Below the pieces are notes generated by a model. That model was not told where the DNA came from. It worked only from the letters and a program-made list of their open reading frames with translations, and did no database searches. A stretch of 22,379 bases of DNA from an uncultured Oxalobacteraceae bacterium (GTDB taxonomy: Bacteria > Pseudomonadota > Gammaproteobacteria > Burkholderiales > Burkholderiaceae). Positions 7,248 to 15,989 of this stretch are shown piece by piece. The stretch is from contig CAMLFK010000055.1 of NCBI GenBank assembly GCA_946479255.1, positions 1 to 22,379 on the forward strand, in the 5' to 3' direction. Position 1 is the first letter of the stretch; each line of letters begins with the position of its first letter. A program made the position numbers and the translations under genes.

Positions 7248-8099
7248 ATGAAATCATATGCCATTGGCGACCTGCAGGGCTGCGCCCATGAAGCCGGCGT
7301 TTTGCTGGGCAGGATAGCCGCCGATGCGCAAGGCCCGGCGCGCATTTGCTTTGTCGGCGACCTGATCAACCGTGGCCCCGCTTCGCTGGACGCCCTGCGC
7401 CGGGTGCGCCAGCTGTCCGAAGACAGCGGCGGGCGCATCGACGCCCTGCTCGGCAACCACGACTTGCACCTGCTGGCGGTGGCGGCCGGGGTGCAGGGAC
7501 TGTCGCGCTCCGACACCCTCGACGAGATCCTGGCCGCGCCCGACCGTGACCAGTTGGTCGCCTGGCTGCGCCAGCGCCCCATGGCTTTCATGGAAAAGGG
7601 CCACCTGCTGGTGCACGCCGGCGTGGCGCCGCAGTGGACCGCCCAGCAGACCTTGGCCCTGGCCGGCGAGGTCGAACAGGCTTTGCGCGGGCCGCAGTGG
7701 ACCAGTTTTCTCGGCCAGATGTACGGCAATGAGCCGGCCCGCTGGGACGACAGCTTGAGCGGGGCTGCGCGCCTGCGCTGCATCGTCAATGCCCTCACCC
7801 GCATGCGTTTATGCACGCTTGACGGCACCATGGATTTCAAGGAGAAGGAAAGCGCCGGCGCGCCGGCGGGGTCGAACCTGATGCCGTGGTTCGATGTGCC
7901 GGGACGGCGCACCCTGGACACGCGGGTGGTGTTCGGGCACTGGTCGGCCCTGGGACTGCTGCTGCGCGACGATGTCGCGGGCCTCGATAGCGGCTGCGTG
8001 TGGGGTGGGAAGCTGACGGCTTTGTGCCTGGATGACCGGAGCGTGCTGCAGGTCGATTGTCCGGAATACCGCGCACCGGGGAATAAAAAATCCCGCTAA
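7248..8099 (+). CDS. apaH: Symmetrical bis(5'-nucleosyl)-tetraphosphatase (Ap4A hydrolase)
   Basis: A 283-residue metallophosphoesterase that splits diadenosine tetraphosphate into two ADP, and in Enterobacteria also removes Np4 caps from RNA. The metal-binding motifs appear in order: GDLQGC (7-12), GDLINRG (37-43), [11 protein letters not shown] (67-77), VHAGVAPQW (122-130) and [10 protein letters not shown] near the C-terminus, the full ApaH set. I chose the ATG at 7248 because translation then begins [11 protein letters not shown], as in the family. An upstream in-frame start at 7173 would add 25 residues with no family similarity. No ribosome site is visible. The gene is not beside ksgA/apaG as in Escherichia coli. 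It converges with the acyltransferase gene, 12 nt away. Confidence 0.96.
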   Translation: MKSYAIGDLQGCAHEAGVLLGRIAADAQGPARICFVGDLINRGPASLDALRRVRQLSEDSGGRIDALLGNHDLHLLAVAAGVQGLSRSDTLDEILAAPDRDQLVAWLRQRPMAFMEKGHLLVHAGVAPQWTAQQTLALAGEVEQALRGPQWTSFLGQMYGNEPARWDDSLSGAARLRCIVNALTRMRLCTLDGTMDFKEKESAGAPAGSNLMPWFDVPGRRTLDTRVVFGHWSALGLLLRDDVAGLDSGCVWGGKLTALCLDDRSVLQVDCPEYRAPGNKKSR

Positions 8100-8111
8100 C
8101 CGAAGAGCCTC

Positions 8112-8861
8112 CTACGCAATGACAGTTTGAGGTGAGGTCAACGCCGCAGCAATCGCCGCATGCGCCGCTTCCGCCAGCTCACGCCGGTGCGCCCCGGTGG
8201 CATCGATCGGCGCCAGGCACGCCACCTGCGCATGCACCGCATTCCCGGACAAGATCAGCACCATACTCTCGGCAAAGCTCATCTCGCCGATGAACTCCAC
8301 ATTCGGATGCAGCGCCCCGCGCGCGTCGACGAAGCGCAAGGCATACGGCTGCACCAGCGCATCGGCATCGATCGCCGCCTCGAACAGGTTGGCATGAAAC
8401 GGCAGCAGCGTGCCCTGCGAGGCTGTGGTCCCTTCCGGAAAAAACGCCACCCGCTCGCCATTCTGCAGGCTGGCGACCAGGCCCTTGAAAATATGGCGCA
8501 GGTCGCGCCGGTTGCCGCGCGCAATGAACACCGTGCCGGCCTTGTCGGACAGCCAGCCCAGGATCGGCCAGGCGCGAATCTCGGCCTTGGCCACGAAACG
8601 GCAAGGCTGCAGTGCATTGATGACGAAGATGTCCAGCCACGAAACGTGATTGGCCACCACCATGGCATGTTCGAGCGCCGGCACGGGACCGACATTGCGC
8701 ACCCGCACGCCGAAGATGTTCAGCAGGCGCCGCGACCAGCCCTGGATATGGCGGTTACGGCGCTGCTGCGTCAGGAACGGGAACAGCAGCGCGCAGGTGA
8801 CCAGGCCTTCGACGACATGGATGGCCACCCGGCCAAGTCGAAATGCCAGCTTGACCTTCAA
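8112..8861 (-). CDS. PlsC-family lysophospholipid acyltransferase
   Basis: A 249-residue membrane-associated acyltransferase, likely acylating a lysophosphatidate or a related lyso-lipid at the inner membrane. The catalytic NHxxxxD motif is NHVSWLD (71-77). The substrate-phosphate motif FPEGTT is at 141-146, and KAGTVFIARGNRRD lies between them, all diagnostic of the family. A hydrophobic segment lies at residues 12-31. The start is a TTG (8861-8859) only 3 nt after the pyrC' stop, read by translational coupling; a GTG at residue 11 is an alternative. It ends the yqgE-ruvX-pyrR-pyrB-pyrC' operon. A role in ornithine-lipid synthesis instead of phosphatidate synthesis cannot be excluded. Confidence 0.88.
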   Translation of the reverse strand: MKVKLAFRLGRVAIHVVEGLVTCALLFPFLTQQRRNRHIQGWSRRLLNIFGVRVRNVGPVPALEHAMVVANHVSWLDIFVINALQPCRFVAKAEIRAWPILGWLSDKAGTVFIARGNRRDLRHIFKGLVASLQNGERVAFFPEGTTASQGTLLPFHANLFEAAIDADALVQPYALRFVDARGALHPNVEFIGEMSFAESMVLILSGNAVHAQVACLAPIDATGAHRRELAEAAHAAIAAALTSPQTVIA

Positions 8862-8864
8862 GGC

Positions 8865-10175
8865 TTACCAGCCGGCGCGCTGGTAGGCCACATGCCCGCC
8901 AACAATGGTCGCGCGCACCTGCCCGGCCATATCGTATCCGAGGAACGGCGTATGCTTGCCCTGGCTGGCCAGCGCCGATGCTTCGACGGTCCAGCGCGCG
9001 GCCGGGTCGAACAGCACCACGTCGGCGTTGCAGCCCACACCCAGCTGGCCTGCGGGCAGGCCAGCCACGCGCGCGGCCTCAAAGGTGATCTTGGCCAGTG
9101 CCTTCGACAGCGGCGACACGGCCGAAGTGCCGCCCTGCGGCGCCACATATTCCTCAGCCCATTTCAGCGCCAGCGACAGCAGCAGTTCCAGGCCGGTGGC
9201 GCCGGGCGAGGCTTCACCGAACGGCAGCAGCTTCTCGTCGTCGTCGACCGGAGTGTGGTCCGAGCAGATCGCGTCGATGGTCCCGTCCAGCAGGCAGGCG
9301 CGGATCGCATCGCGGTCGCGCTGGCTGCGGAACGGCGGCGTGACGCGCGCGTTCGAATCGAAGAAGCCGATGTCGGCATCGGTCATGTGCACATGGTGAA
9401 CACCGACGTCGCAGGTCACCGGCAGGCCTTCCTTCTTGGCCGCGCGCACCAGCTCCAGCCCGGCGGCGGACGACATGCGGCACAGGTGAACCCGCGCGCC
9501 GGTCGAGCGCACCAGTTCGAACAGGGTGTGCAGGGCGATCGTCTCGGACATCACCGGCACCCCTGCCAGCCCCAGGCGCGAAGCCAGCGGCCCGCTGTGG
9601 GCGATGCCGCCGCGGCCGATGTGCGCGTCTTGCGGACGCACCCATACGGTGTAACCGAAGGTGTTCGCGTACTGCAGCGCGCGCATCAGCACGGTGGTGT
9701 CGACGATGGTTTCCTCGGCCTGCGAAAAGCCGATGCAGCCGGCGTCGGTCAGCTCGGCCATCTCGGTCAGCGATTCGCCTTTCAGGCCGCGGGTCAGCGC
9801 GCCCAGCGGATGCACGCGCGCCTGATTGAGTTTGCTGGCGCGGTGGCGCAGCATCTCGACCAGGCCCGGTTCGTCCAGCACCGGGTCGGTGTCGGGCGGG
9901 CACACCAGCGTGGTGACACCGCCCTGCATTGCCGCCTGCATCTCGGAGATCAGCGTGGCCTTGTATTCGTAGCCGGGCTCGCGCAGGCGGGCCGACAAGT
10001 CCACCAGGCCGGGCGCGACCACCAGGCCGCTGGCGTCGATGGTGCGCTCGGCCGTAAAACCGGCTGGTGCGGCGCCGATGGCCGCGACCTTGCCGTCTTC
10101 AATGAACAGATCCTTGACTGCATCTACCCCGTTTGCCGGGTCGACCAGGCGCCCGTTCTTGATATGTAATTTCAT
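8865..10175 (-). CDS. Dihydroorotase-like protein PyrC', probably non-catalytic
   Basis: A 436-residue amidohydrolase-fold protein of the class I dihydroorotase family. The segment that normally reads DxHxHxREPG is [10 protein letters not shown] (59-68), so both zinc-binding histidines are replaced by Ser61 and Arg63. The usual carboxylated-lysine region reads [10 protein letters not shown] (146-155) without a lysine, and the later His region reads VHLCRMSS with Arg233 at the likely ligand position. The distal Asp is kept in CSDHTP (304-309). This loss pattern is the hallmark of Pseudomonas-type PyrC', which cannot hydrolyse dihydroorotate but holds the aspartate transcarbamoylase dodecamer together. 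The ATG overlaps the pyrB stop by 4 nt, consistent with stoichiometric assembly. A functional pyrC should exist elsewhere in the genome. Confidence 0.92.
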   Translation of the reverse strand: MKLHIKNGRLVDPANGVDAVKDLFIEDGKVAAIGAAPAGFTAERTIDASGLVVAPGLVDLSARLREPGYEYKATLISEMQAAMQGGVTTLVCPPDTDPVLDEPGLVEMLRHRASKLNQARVHPLGALTRGLKGESLTEMAELTDAGCIGFSQAEETIVDTTVLMRALQYANTFGYTVWVRPQDAHIGRGGIAHSGPLASRLGLAGVPVMSETIALHTLFELVRSTGARVHLCRMSSAAGLELVRAAKKEGLPVTCDVGVHHVHMTDADIGFFDSNARVTPPFRSQRDRDAIRACLLDGTIDAICSDHTPVDDDEKLLPFGEASPGATGLELLLSLALKWAEEYVAPQGGTSAVSPLSKALAKITFEAARVAGLPAGQLGVGCNADVVLFDPAARWTVEASALASQGKHTPFLGYDMAGQVRATIVGGHVAYQRAGW

Positions 10176-11137
10176 CCTTGAGTCCCTGCCAAAATGCTCA
10201 TCACCGCCATGCGTACCGCGATCCCGAACGTCACCTGCGGCAAAATCACCGCCTGCGGGCCGTCCGCCACGGCCGAATCGATTTCCACGCCGCGGTTCAT
10301 CGGACCCGGGTGCATGACGATGGCGCTTGGTGCGGCCAGCGCCAGGCGCTCCGGGGTCAGGCCGTAGCTCTTGAAGTACTCCTGCGACGACGGCAGCAGT
10401 GCGCCGTTCATGCGTTCGTTCTGCAGGCGCAGCATGATGATCACGTCGACGTCCTTCAAGCCTTCATCCATGTTGGTGAAGACCCGCACGCCCATCTGTT
10501 CCAGGCCGCCCGGCAGCAGCGTGTGCGGGCCGATGGCGCGCACTTCCGGCACGCCCAGCGTGGTCAGCGCATGGATGTCCGAACGCGCCACCCGGCTGTG
10601 CAGGATATCGCCGACGATCGCCACGCGCAGATTGGTGAAATCCTTCTTGTAGTGGCGGATGGTGTACATGTCGAGCAGGCCCTGGGTCGGGTGCGCGTGG
10701 CGGCCGTCGCCGGCATTGACCACGTGGACGTGCGACTGGCGCGTGTCGATCAGGTGCTTGGCGATCAGGTAGGGCGCGCCCGACTGCGAGTGGCGCACCA
10801 CGAACATGTCGGCGTGCATGGCCGACAGGTTGTCGATGGTGTCGAGCAGCGACTCGCCCTTGCTGGCCGAGGACGCCGAGATGTTCAGGTTGATCACGTC
10901 GGCCGACAGGCGCTTGGAGGCGATCTCGAAGGTGGTGCGGGTACGCGTGGAGTTCTCGAAGAACAGGTTGAATACGCTTTTACCGCGCATCAGCGGCACC
11001 TTCTTGACTTCGCGGTCGGAGATGCCCACGAAGCTCGAAGCGGTATCGAGGATGTGGTTGACGATCGCCTTGGGCAGTCCTTCGATGCTCAGCAGGTGCT
11101 GCAGCTCGCCGTTTTTGTTCAGTTGCGGATTAAGCAT
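10172..11137 (-). CDS. pyrB: Aspartate carbamoyltransferase catalytic chain
   Basis: A 321-residue enzyme that condenses carbamoyl phosphate and aspartate, the committed step of pyrimidine synthesis. The carbamoyl-phosphate signature [13 protein letters not shown] (59-71) is intact. So are the catalytic-loop SKGES (92-96), HPTQGLLD (149-156), MLRLQNER and the aspartate-binding [12 protein letters not shown]. The start ATG at 11137 lies inside the end of pyrR (8-nt overlap) and the stop overlaps pyrC' by 4 nt. No regulatory pyrI gene is present; the pairing with PyrC' suggests the class A dodecameric ATCase of pseudomonads. Confidence 0.97.
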   Translation of the reverse strand: MLNPQLNKNGELQHLLSIEGLPKAIVNHILDTASSFVGISDREVKKVPLMRGKSVFNLFFENSTRTRTTFEIASKRLSADVINLNISASSASKGESLLDTIDNLSAMHADMFVVRHSQSGAPYLIAKHLIDTRQSHVHVVNAGDGRHAHPTQGLLDMYTIRHYKKDFTNLRVAIVGDILHSRVARSDIHALTTLGVPEVRAIGPHTLLPGGLEQMGVRVFTNMDEGLKDVDVIIMLRLQNERMNGALLPSSQEYFKSYGLTPERLALAAPSAIVMHPGPMNRGVEIDSAVADGPQAVILPQVTFGIAVRMAVMSILAGTQG

Positions 11138-11648
11138 GGTCTTCTTGGATCGTTAGCGTAAATTGTCCGTCCGGGGTGCGCGACAGCGCCAGCGACTGCT
11201 GCGCTTCGAGCCCCATGGTGGTGCCGGTGAAGTCTGCCGCCACCGGCAGTTCGCGTCCACCGCGGTCGACCAGGGCCGCCAGCATGATGCGCGCCGGGCG
11301 GCCGTAGTCGAACAGCACATTGACCGCGGCGCGCACGGTGCGCCCGGTGAACAGCACATCGTCGACCAGCACGATGGCCGCGTGGTCCACGTCGAAACCG
11401 ATCTGGGTCGACTTGACGTGCGGCTGCAGGCCCTTCTTGGCGTAGTCGTCGCGGTAGAACGAGATGTCGATGAAGCCGAGGCGGCTGGTGAGGCCGAGAT
11501 CGGCCGCGAGGCGTTCGGCTACCCAGGCGCCGCCGGTGTGGATGCCGACGATCGCCGGGTCCTGCACGCCTTGGAGTCCGGCGCGCATCTGGCCGAGCAG
11601 CGTCTGGTACAGCGCTTCGGCGTCGAGTTGCTTAGTTGTGGTGGACAT
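11130..11648 (-). CDS. pyrR: PyrR-type uracil phosphoribosyltransferase/pyrimidine regulator
   Basis: A 172-residue type I phosphoribosyltransferase. The PRPP-binding loop is [16 protein letters not shown] (93-108). [10 protein letters not shown] (64-73) and [15 protein letters not shown] (128-142) match PyrR proteins rather than Upp. In Firmicutes PyrR binds pyr mRNA and causes attenuation. In beta- and gammaproteobacteria its regulatory role is uncertain and only uracil phosphoribosyltransferase activity can be expected. I chose the ATG at 11648; a TTG at 11657 is the only upstream option. It overlaps ruvX by 17 nt and pyrB by 8 nt. I see no clear PyrR-binding hairpin or attenuator in the preceding ruvX coding sequence. 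Confidence 0.93.
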   Translation of the reverse strand: MSTTTKQLDAEALYQTLLGQMRAGLQGVQDPAIVGIHTGGAWVAERLAADLGLTSRLGFIDISFYRDDYAKKGLQPHVKSTQIGFDVDHAAIVLVDDVLFTGRTVRAAVNVLFDYGRPARIMLAALVDRGGRELPVAADFTGTTMGLEAQQSLALSRTPDGQFTLTIQEDHA

Positions 11649-12075
11649 GGTCGTCAAAGTATTGTTGCAAAATGATGGACGCGGCCTTGGCGTCGATGAC
11701 CTCGCCGCGCTTGGCTTGGATGACCGCCGACGAGTAGCGCTCGTCGACCAGGATCACCGGGAGATTGAAGCGGCCGTGCAGCTGATTGGCGAAGCGGCGT
11801 GCACGCAGGGTCATGTCGTGTTCGGCGCCGTCGGGGTGGAAGGGCTCGCCGACTACCAGCCGGGCCGGCTTCCATTCGGCGATCAGGGCGCCGATCTGGG
11901 TGAAGCGGGTGGCGTTGTCGATGGCCTTGACGACGGCGAGCGGCTGGGCCTGGCCCGTCAAGGTGTTCCCCATCGCGATGCCAATGCGTTTGATGCCGAA
12001 ATCGAATCCCAGTACCAGCTCGACTGCCAGTGGTGGCGTGCCTTCAGACTCCACTGGCGGCCTTATGTGAAACAC
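11632..12075 (-). CDS. ruvX: RuvX/YqgF pre-16S rRNA maturation nuclease
   Basis: A 147-residue RNase H-fold protein implicated in maturing the 5' end of 16S rRNA. The family motifs are [14 protein letters not shown] (21-34) with the catalytic Asp25, VGEPFHPDG (75-83), DERYSS (111-116) and [13 protein letters not shown] near the C-terminus. The GTG start at 12075 shares one base with the yqgE stop (TAGTG), favouring coupled translation. A second GTG at 12054 has a better ribosome site (AAGG 6 nt upstream) and would give 140 residues, closer to the usual family length, so the start is unsettled. yqgE and yqgF are neighbours in many proteobacteria. Confidence 0.94.
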   Translation of the reverse strand: MFHIRPPVESEGTPPLAVELVLGFDFGIKRIGIAMGNTLTGQAQPLAVVKAIDNATRFTQIGALIAEWKPARLVVGEPFHPDGAEHDMTLRARRFANQLHGRFNLPVILVDERYSSAVIQAKRGEVIDAKAASIILQQYFDDHVHHN

Positions 12076-12749
12076 TACGCATGGCCGGCCTCGGAGGCGA
12101 GCATCATCGGGTCGATGCCGAGCAGTTTGATGGCGGCGTTGTAGCGCTCTTCGATCGGCAGGTCGAACAGCACGTGCGGATCGGCGGCCACAGTGAGCCA
12201 GCCGTTGCGGCCGATTTCTTCTTCCAGCTGTCCCGGGCTCCAGCCCGAATAGCCGATCGACACCAGCATGCGCTTGGGACCGTCGCCGTTGGCGACCGCT
12301 TCGAGCACGTCGATCGAGGTGGTGAACGCCACGTCGGGCGTCACCGTCAGCGATGAGGAATAGCGGGTGTGGCCGGGCGTGTGCAGCACGAAGCCGCGGT
12401 CGTCCTGGACCGGGCCGCCGAACATGATCGGCTCGTTGACGACCGTTGTACGCAAGCCGTCGGCCAGCTTCAGGTCGATGCGCTCGAACAGCACTTCCAT
12501 GGTCATGTCGGTCGGCTTGTTGATCACCACGCCGAGCACGCCCTTGTCGTTGTGCTCGCAGATATACACCACGGTGCCGCCGAAAATCGGATCCTCCATC
12601 GAAGGCATTGCTATCAGGAAATGATTGGCCAGATCCAGCGCCGATGCCATTGGCTCGCCGCTGCCCATTTCCATTCCATCGACCTGCTCAGTTTTGTCTT
12701 GTGCCATGCCGGGCATTGGCAGAGGATTGCCGATTTTGCTTTTTTTCAT
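12075..12749 (-). CDS. YqgE/AlgH family protein (UPF0301)
   Basis: A 224-residue conserved protein of unknown biochemical role, related to Pseudomonas AlgH. The core matches well: [20 protein letters not shown], then [28 protein letters not shown], and the C-terminal [13 protein letters not shown] plus [19 protein letters not shown] place the start at the ATG at 12749. The open frame continues upstream to 12842, but those residues are unlike the family. Even from 12749 there is a 41-residue leader rich in Met, Lys and Gly before the conserved core, so a later start is possible. It is first in the operon with ruvX and the pyr genes and diverges from the photolyase gene. Confidence 0.92.
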   Translation of the reverse strand: MKKSKIGNPLPMPGMAQDKTEQVDGMEMGSGEPMASALDLANHFLIAMPSMEDPIFGGTVVYICEHNDKGVLGVVINKPTDMTMEVLFERIDLKLADGLRTTVVNEPIMFGGPVQDDRGFVLHTPGHTRYSSSLTVTPDVAFTTSIDVLEAVANGDGPKRMLVSIGYSGWSPGQLEEEIGRNGWLTVAADPHVLFDLPIEERYNAAIKLLGIDPMMLASEAGHA

Positions 12750-12920
12750 ACGCGTCACTCTCTGCTCGCTCTCAGTTTTGCTGCTAGTATCCAAGGTACA
12801 ACATTGGACTTTTCGATAGTTTACACTGATTTGGGACCGCAACGATGCCTACGGCCATCCGGGGTGCCATCAATTCGATGGTAGACATGAAAAACTGTCT
12901 CGTTCTTGACTCCGCGCATA
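12750..12920. other. Divergent gap between yqgE and the photolyase gene
   Basis: This 171-nt stretch must hold promoters for two diverging genes and is richer in A and T near 12770-12835. I could not assign a convincing -35/-10 pair on either strand. A small inverted repeat, CCATC and GATGG around a 5-nt centre, lies at 12867-12881. No separate small gene is supported. Confidence 0.4.
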
Positions 12921-14381
12921 ATGATGAAATTGAGCAACTCTCTGGTCTGGTTTCGCCGTGACCTGCGAGCATTTGATAATGCCGCATTACATCATGCACT
13001 CATTTCCTCGCAGCGCGTGCACTGCGTTTTCATCTACGATACCGCGATTCTGGATGCGCTGCCGCGCGCTGACCGCCGGGTCGAATTTATCCACGGCAGT
13101 ATTGCCGAGCTGGACGCCGAGCTGCGCGCCCTGGGCGGCGGCCTGCTGGTGCGCCACGCCAATGCCGCCGAGGAAATTCCCCGCCTGGCCGCTGAACTGA
13201 AGGCCGACGCCGTCTTCTGCAACGACGACTACGAGCCGCAGGCGATCGCCCGCGACAAGGCCGTCGCCGAGCAGCTCGAACGCGATGGCCGCCGCCTGAT
13301 CGCCGGCAAAGACCAGGTGATTTTCGAGAAGAGCGAAGTGCTGACCCTGGGCGGGCAGCCGTTCTCGGTCTTCACGCCGTATAAAAACGCCTGGATCAAG
13401 CGCGCCGCCGCCGAACCGCAGTGCATGGCGCCCTTTCCCGTCGAGCCGCATGCCGGCGCGTTCGTACCACCCCCGCCGCACGAGCGCCTGCCCTCGCTGG
13501 ACGAGATCGGGTTTGAAAAGACCAAGCTGGCCGAGCTGCGCATCGCGCCCGGCATGCTTGGTGCGGCCGCCATGTTCGAGGACTTCATCAAGCGCATCGC
13601 GCCCTATGGCGAGGCGCGCAACTACCCGGCCATCAAGGGCACCTCCTACCTGTCGATTCACCTGCGCTTCGGCACCCTGTCGATCCGCCACTTGGTGCGC
13701 ACCGTGCACGAGCTGATTGCGCGTGGCGGCGGCGGCGAAGGCGCGGCCGTGTGGCTGTCGGAACTGATCTGGCGCGAGTTTTACCAAATGATCCTGTTCC
13801 ATCACCCGCACGTGACCGAGCGCGCCTTCAAGCCGGCGTATGAGGCGATCGAATTCGGCACCGGGCCGGAAGCACAAGAGGCCTTCGCCGCTTGGTGCGA
13901 AGGCCGCACCGGCTACCCGCTGATCGATGCCGCCATGGCGCAGATCAATCAGACCGGTTGGATGCACAACCGCCTGCGCATGGTCACCGCCTGCTTCCTG
14001 GTCAAGGACCTTGGCATCGACTGGCGCTGGGGCGAACGCTATTTCGCTACGAGGCTCAACGACTACGACCTGGCATCCAACAACGGCGGCTGGCAGTGGG
14101 CCGCATCCACCGGCTGCGACGCCCAGCCCTGGTTCCGCATTTTTAACCCGATCACCCAGTCCGAGAAGTTCGACGGCGAGGGTAAATTCATCCGCCGCTA
14201 CCTGCCGCAACTGGCCGCCTTGTCGAACAAGGAAATCCACGCGCCGTGGACCGTCCCGCGCGATGTACTGGCCGATAAAAAGGTCAGGCTCGGCGTGGAC
14301 TATCCCGAACCGATCGTGATGCACGACGAGGCCCGCAGGAAGACCATCGAGCGCTATCAGGTCGTCAAGATCAGCAATTAA
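12921..14381 (+). CDS. phrB: Class I CPD DNA photolyase
   Basis: A 486-residue FAD enzyme that repairs cyclobutane pyrimidine dimers with blue light. The N-terminal alpha/beta antenna domain starts LVWFRRDLRAFDN (8-20). The C-terminal FAD domain contains GTSYLSIHLRFGTLSIRHL (240-258), WLSELIWREFY (278-288), WCEGRTGYPLIDAAM (325-339), TGWMHNRLRM (345-354), DYDLASNNGGWQWAA (381-395) and FRIFNP (405-410). These cover FAD binding and the tryptophan electron path, as in Escherichia coli PhrB. The start ATG at 12921 is followed by another at 12924; a TTG at 12906 is also in frame. No ribosome site is visible for any. The aldo/keto reductase gene follows after 18 nt, probably in the same transcript. 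The conserved residues argue for a repair enzyme rather than a cryptochrome, but the antenna cofactor is unknown. Confidence 0.95.
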   Translation: MMKLSNSLVWFRRDLRAFDNAALHHALISSQRVHCVFIYDTAILDALPRADRRVEFIHGSIAELDAELRALGGGLLVRHANAAEEIPRLAAELKADAVFCNDDYEPQAIARDKAVAEQLERDGRRLIAGKDQVIFEKSEVLTLGGQPFSVFTPYKNAWIKRAAAEPQCMAPFPVEPHAGAFVPPPPHERLPSLDEIGFEKTKLAELRIAPGMLGAAAMFEDFIKRIAPYGEARNYPAIKGTSYLSIHLRFGTLSIRHLVRTVHELIARGGGGEGAAVWLSELIWREFYQMILFHHPHVTERAFKPAYEAIEFGTGPEAQEAFAAWCEGRTGYPLIDAAMAQINQTGWMHNRLRMVTACFLVKDLGIDWRWGERYFATRLNDYDLASNNGGWQWAASTGCDAQPWFRIFNPITQSEKFDGEGKFIRRYLPQLAALSNKEIHAPWTVPRDVLADKKVRLGVDYPEPIVMHDEARRKTIERYQVVKISN

Positions 14382-14399
14382 ATCACCACAAGGAGACAC

Positions 14400-15374
14400 A
14401 TGAATTCACGCAAACTGGGTCAGGACCTGACCGTACCCGAAATTGGCCTGGGCTGCTGGCAGCTGGGCGGCGGCTGGCGCGACGACTGGAATAACGAGAT
14501 CGCGCAGCAAACCCTGGAAACCGCCTACCAGGCCGGCGTGCGCCTCATCGACACGGCCGACGTGTATGGCGACGGCGCCAGCGAGCGCTCGATCGGCCAG
14601 TTCCTGAGAAAGCACCGCGACGTGGTGGTCGCCACCAAGCTCGGAAGGGCCGGCATCTACCCGGATGGCTATAGCCGCGAATCCCTGCGCTCCGCCACCA
14701 TCCGCTCGCTCGAGCGGCTCGGCGTCGAGCAGCTGGAACTGACCCAGCTTCACTGCATTCCAACCGAAGTAATGCGCCAGGGCGAAGTATTCGAATGGCT
14801 GCGCGAACTGCGCCAGGAAGGTTTGATCAAGCGCTTCGGCGCCAGCGTGGAGTCGGTTGAAGAAGGCCTGGTCTGCCTGGAGCAGGAAGGACTGAGCTCG
14901 CTGCAGGTGATCTTCAATATCTTCCGCCAGAAGCCATTGGAAGAGCTGCTGCCACGCGCGGCCGAAAAAGGGGTGGGCATCATCGTGCGCCTGCCGCTGG
15001 CCAGCGGCCTGTTGAGCGGCAAAATCACCCGCGCCACCACCTTCCGCGAAGACGACCACCGCAACTTCAACCGCGACGGCCAGCACTTCAACGTCGGCGA
15101 GACCTTCGCCGGCCTGGAACTGGACAAGGGGATCGGCCTGGCCGACCAGGTGGCGCGCCTGGTGCCGCCGTCGATGACGATGGCGCAAATGGCCTTGCGC
15201 TGGATTCTGGACCAGCCGGCCGTGTCGGTAGTGATTCCGGGTGCCAGCTCGCCGGCGCAGGTGGACGCGAACGTCAGTGCATCCGCCCTGCCGCGCCTGG
15301 ACGCCATGCTGCACGATGCGCTCTCCGGGCTGTATCGGGAACAGGTCAGGCCGTTGATCCGCGGTCCTTACTAA
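14400..15374 (+). CDS. Aldo/keto reductase
   Basis: A 324-residue NADPH-dependent oxidoreductase with the (beta/alpha)8 fold. The N-terminal LGCWQLGGGW (17-26), RLIDTADVYGDGASE (48-62) with catalytic Asp51 and Tyr56, VVVATKLGR (75-83) with Lys80, and LTQLHCIP (114-121) with His118 make up the complete catalytic tetrad. The C-terminal SVVIPGASSPAQVDANV segment is the usual cofactor-phosphate loop. The start is certain: AAGGAG lies 5 nt before the ATG. The natural substrate cannot be told from sequence. It sits directly behind the photolyase gene, which may be only transcriptional convenience. Confidence 0.92.
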   Translation: MNSRKLGQDLTVPEIGLGCWQLGGGWRDDWNNEIAQQTLETAYQAGVRLIDTADVYGDGASERSIGQFLRKHRDVVVATKLGRAGIYPDGYSRESLRSATIRSLERLGVEQLELTQLHCIPTEVMRQGEVFEWLRELRQEGLIKRFGASVESVEEGLVCLEQEGLSSLQVIFNIFRQKPLEELLPRAAEKGVGIIVRLPLASGLLSGKITRATTFREDDHRNFNRDGQHFNVGETFAGLELDKGIGLADQVARLVPPSMTMAQMALRWILDQPAVSVVIPGASSPAQVDANVSASALPRLDAMLHDALSGLYREQVRPLIRGPY

Positions 15375-15443
15375 ACGCCAAACGCCTGCCCTGCAGACTG
15401 GACGTGGTATCGTGCCGCTTACTTTTTTGATAAGAGGCCAACC

Positions 15444-15959
15444 ATGTCCAGCTTTCGCAGCCTGATTCTCGCCGCAGTCCTATGCACCCTGGGCATGCCG
15501 GCGTTTGCCGCGCCACTCGCTAAAGGCGACGTGGCGCCGGACTACGCTGGCGAAACCTTAAAAGGCGTGGCGGTCAAGCTATCGGAATACCAGGGCAAGG
15601 CGGTGGTGCTGTCATTCTGGGCCAGCTGGTGCGCCTATTGCATCAAGGAGCTGCCGGTTCTGGAGAACTTGCAGCGCAAGGCCAGCGACCGTTTGCAAGT
15701 CATCGCCATCAATACCGAAGTCGACGATGTGTACCGCAAGCTGGTACGCGCGATGGCCAAGATGGAGTTGCGTACCTCTTACGATCCGGATAAAACCGCG
15801 GCCAGCGCCTATGGCGTGAACGGCATCCCGCACCTGGTCATCATCGGCCGCGACGGCAAGATCCAGGCCGTGTACCGGGGTTATTCCGAATCGAGCTTGC
15901 CGGCCATCGTACGCGACGTGAACGTGGCGATCGGCGCGACGCCGGCGCCGGCACCATAG
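15444..15959 (+). CDS. Secreted TlpA-like thioredoxin-fold protein with CAYC active site
   Basis: A 171-residue protein exported to the periplasm. Residues 1-22 form a signal peptide (SLILAAVLCTLGMPAFA, then AAP) with probable cleavage after Ala22 or Ala23. The AhpC/TlpA-type thioredoxin domain carries FWASWCAYCIKELP (58-71) with Cys63 and Cys66, and the cis-proline loop GVNGIPHLVII (124-134). It likely reduces or shuffles disulfides of exported proteins or participates in cytochrome c maturation. The XX pair between the cysteines is Ala-Tyr, unlike the usual Pro-Pro or Ala-Pro of TlpA/ResA proteins. AAGAGG at 15432-15437 lies 6 nt before the ATG. No partner gene such as dsbD is adjacent. It converges with the chpA-like gene 30 nt away. 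Confidence 0.9.
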   Translation: MSSFRSLILAAVLCTLGMPAFAAPLAKGDVAPDYAGETLKGVAVKLSEYQGKAVVLSFWASWCAYCIKELPVLENLQRKASDRLQVIAINTEVDDVYRKLVRAMAKMELRTSYDPDKTAASAYGVNGIPHLVIIGRDGKIQAVYRGYSESSLPAIVRDVNVAIGATPAPAP

Positions 15960-15989
15960 TCGGGACGGCTCCATCGCATCAGTTGGCGG

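Noticed and set aside
8080..8115. Possible terminator between apaH and the acyltransferase gene (GGGA, A-rich, TCCC)
   Set aside because: The stem is only four base pairs with an 8-nt loop and lies inside the apaH coding end; not a credible intrinsic terminator.
8160..10169. Plus-strand open frame of 669 codons opposite the acyltransferase and pyrC' genes
   Set aside because: It is antisense to two well-supported genes. Its product is rich in Arg, Gln, His and Gly with no recognisable domain, as expected of a reverse frame in GC-rich coding DNA.
12987..14399. Minus-strand open frame of 470 codons opposite the photolyase
   Set aside because: Antisense reading of a gene with all photolyase motifs; no independent evidence.
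12075..15374. Possible novel defence or signalling island around the photolyase
   Set aside because: All genes belong to common housekeeping or repair families in normal composition; no nuclease, toxin or mobile gene is present.
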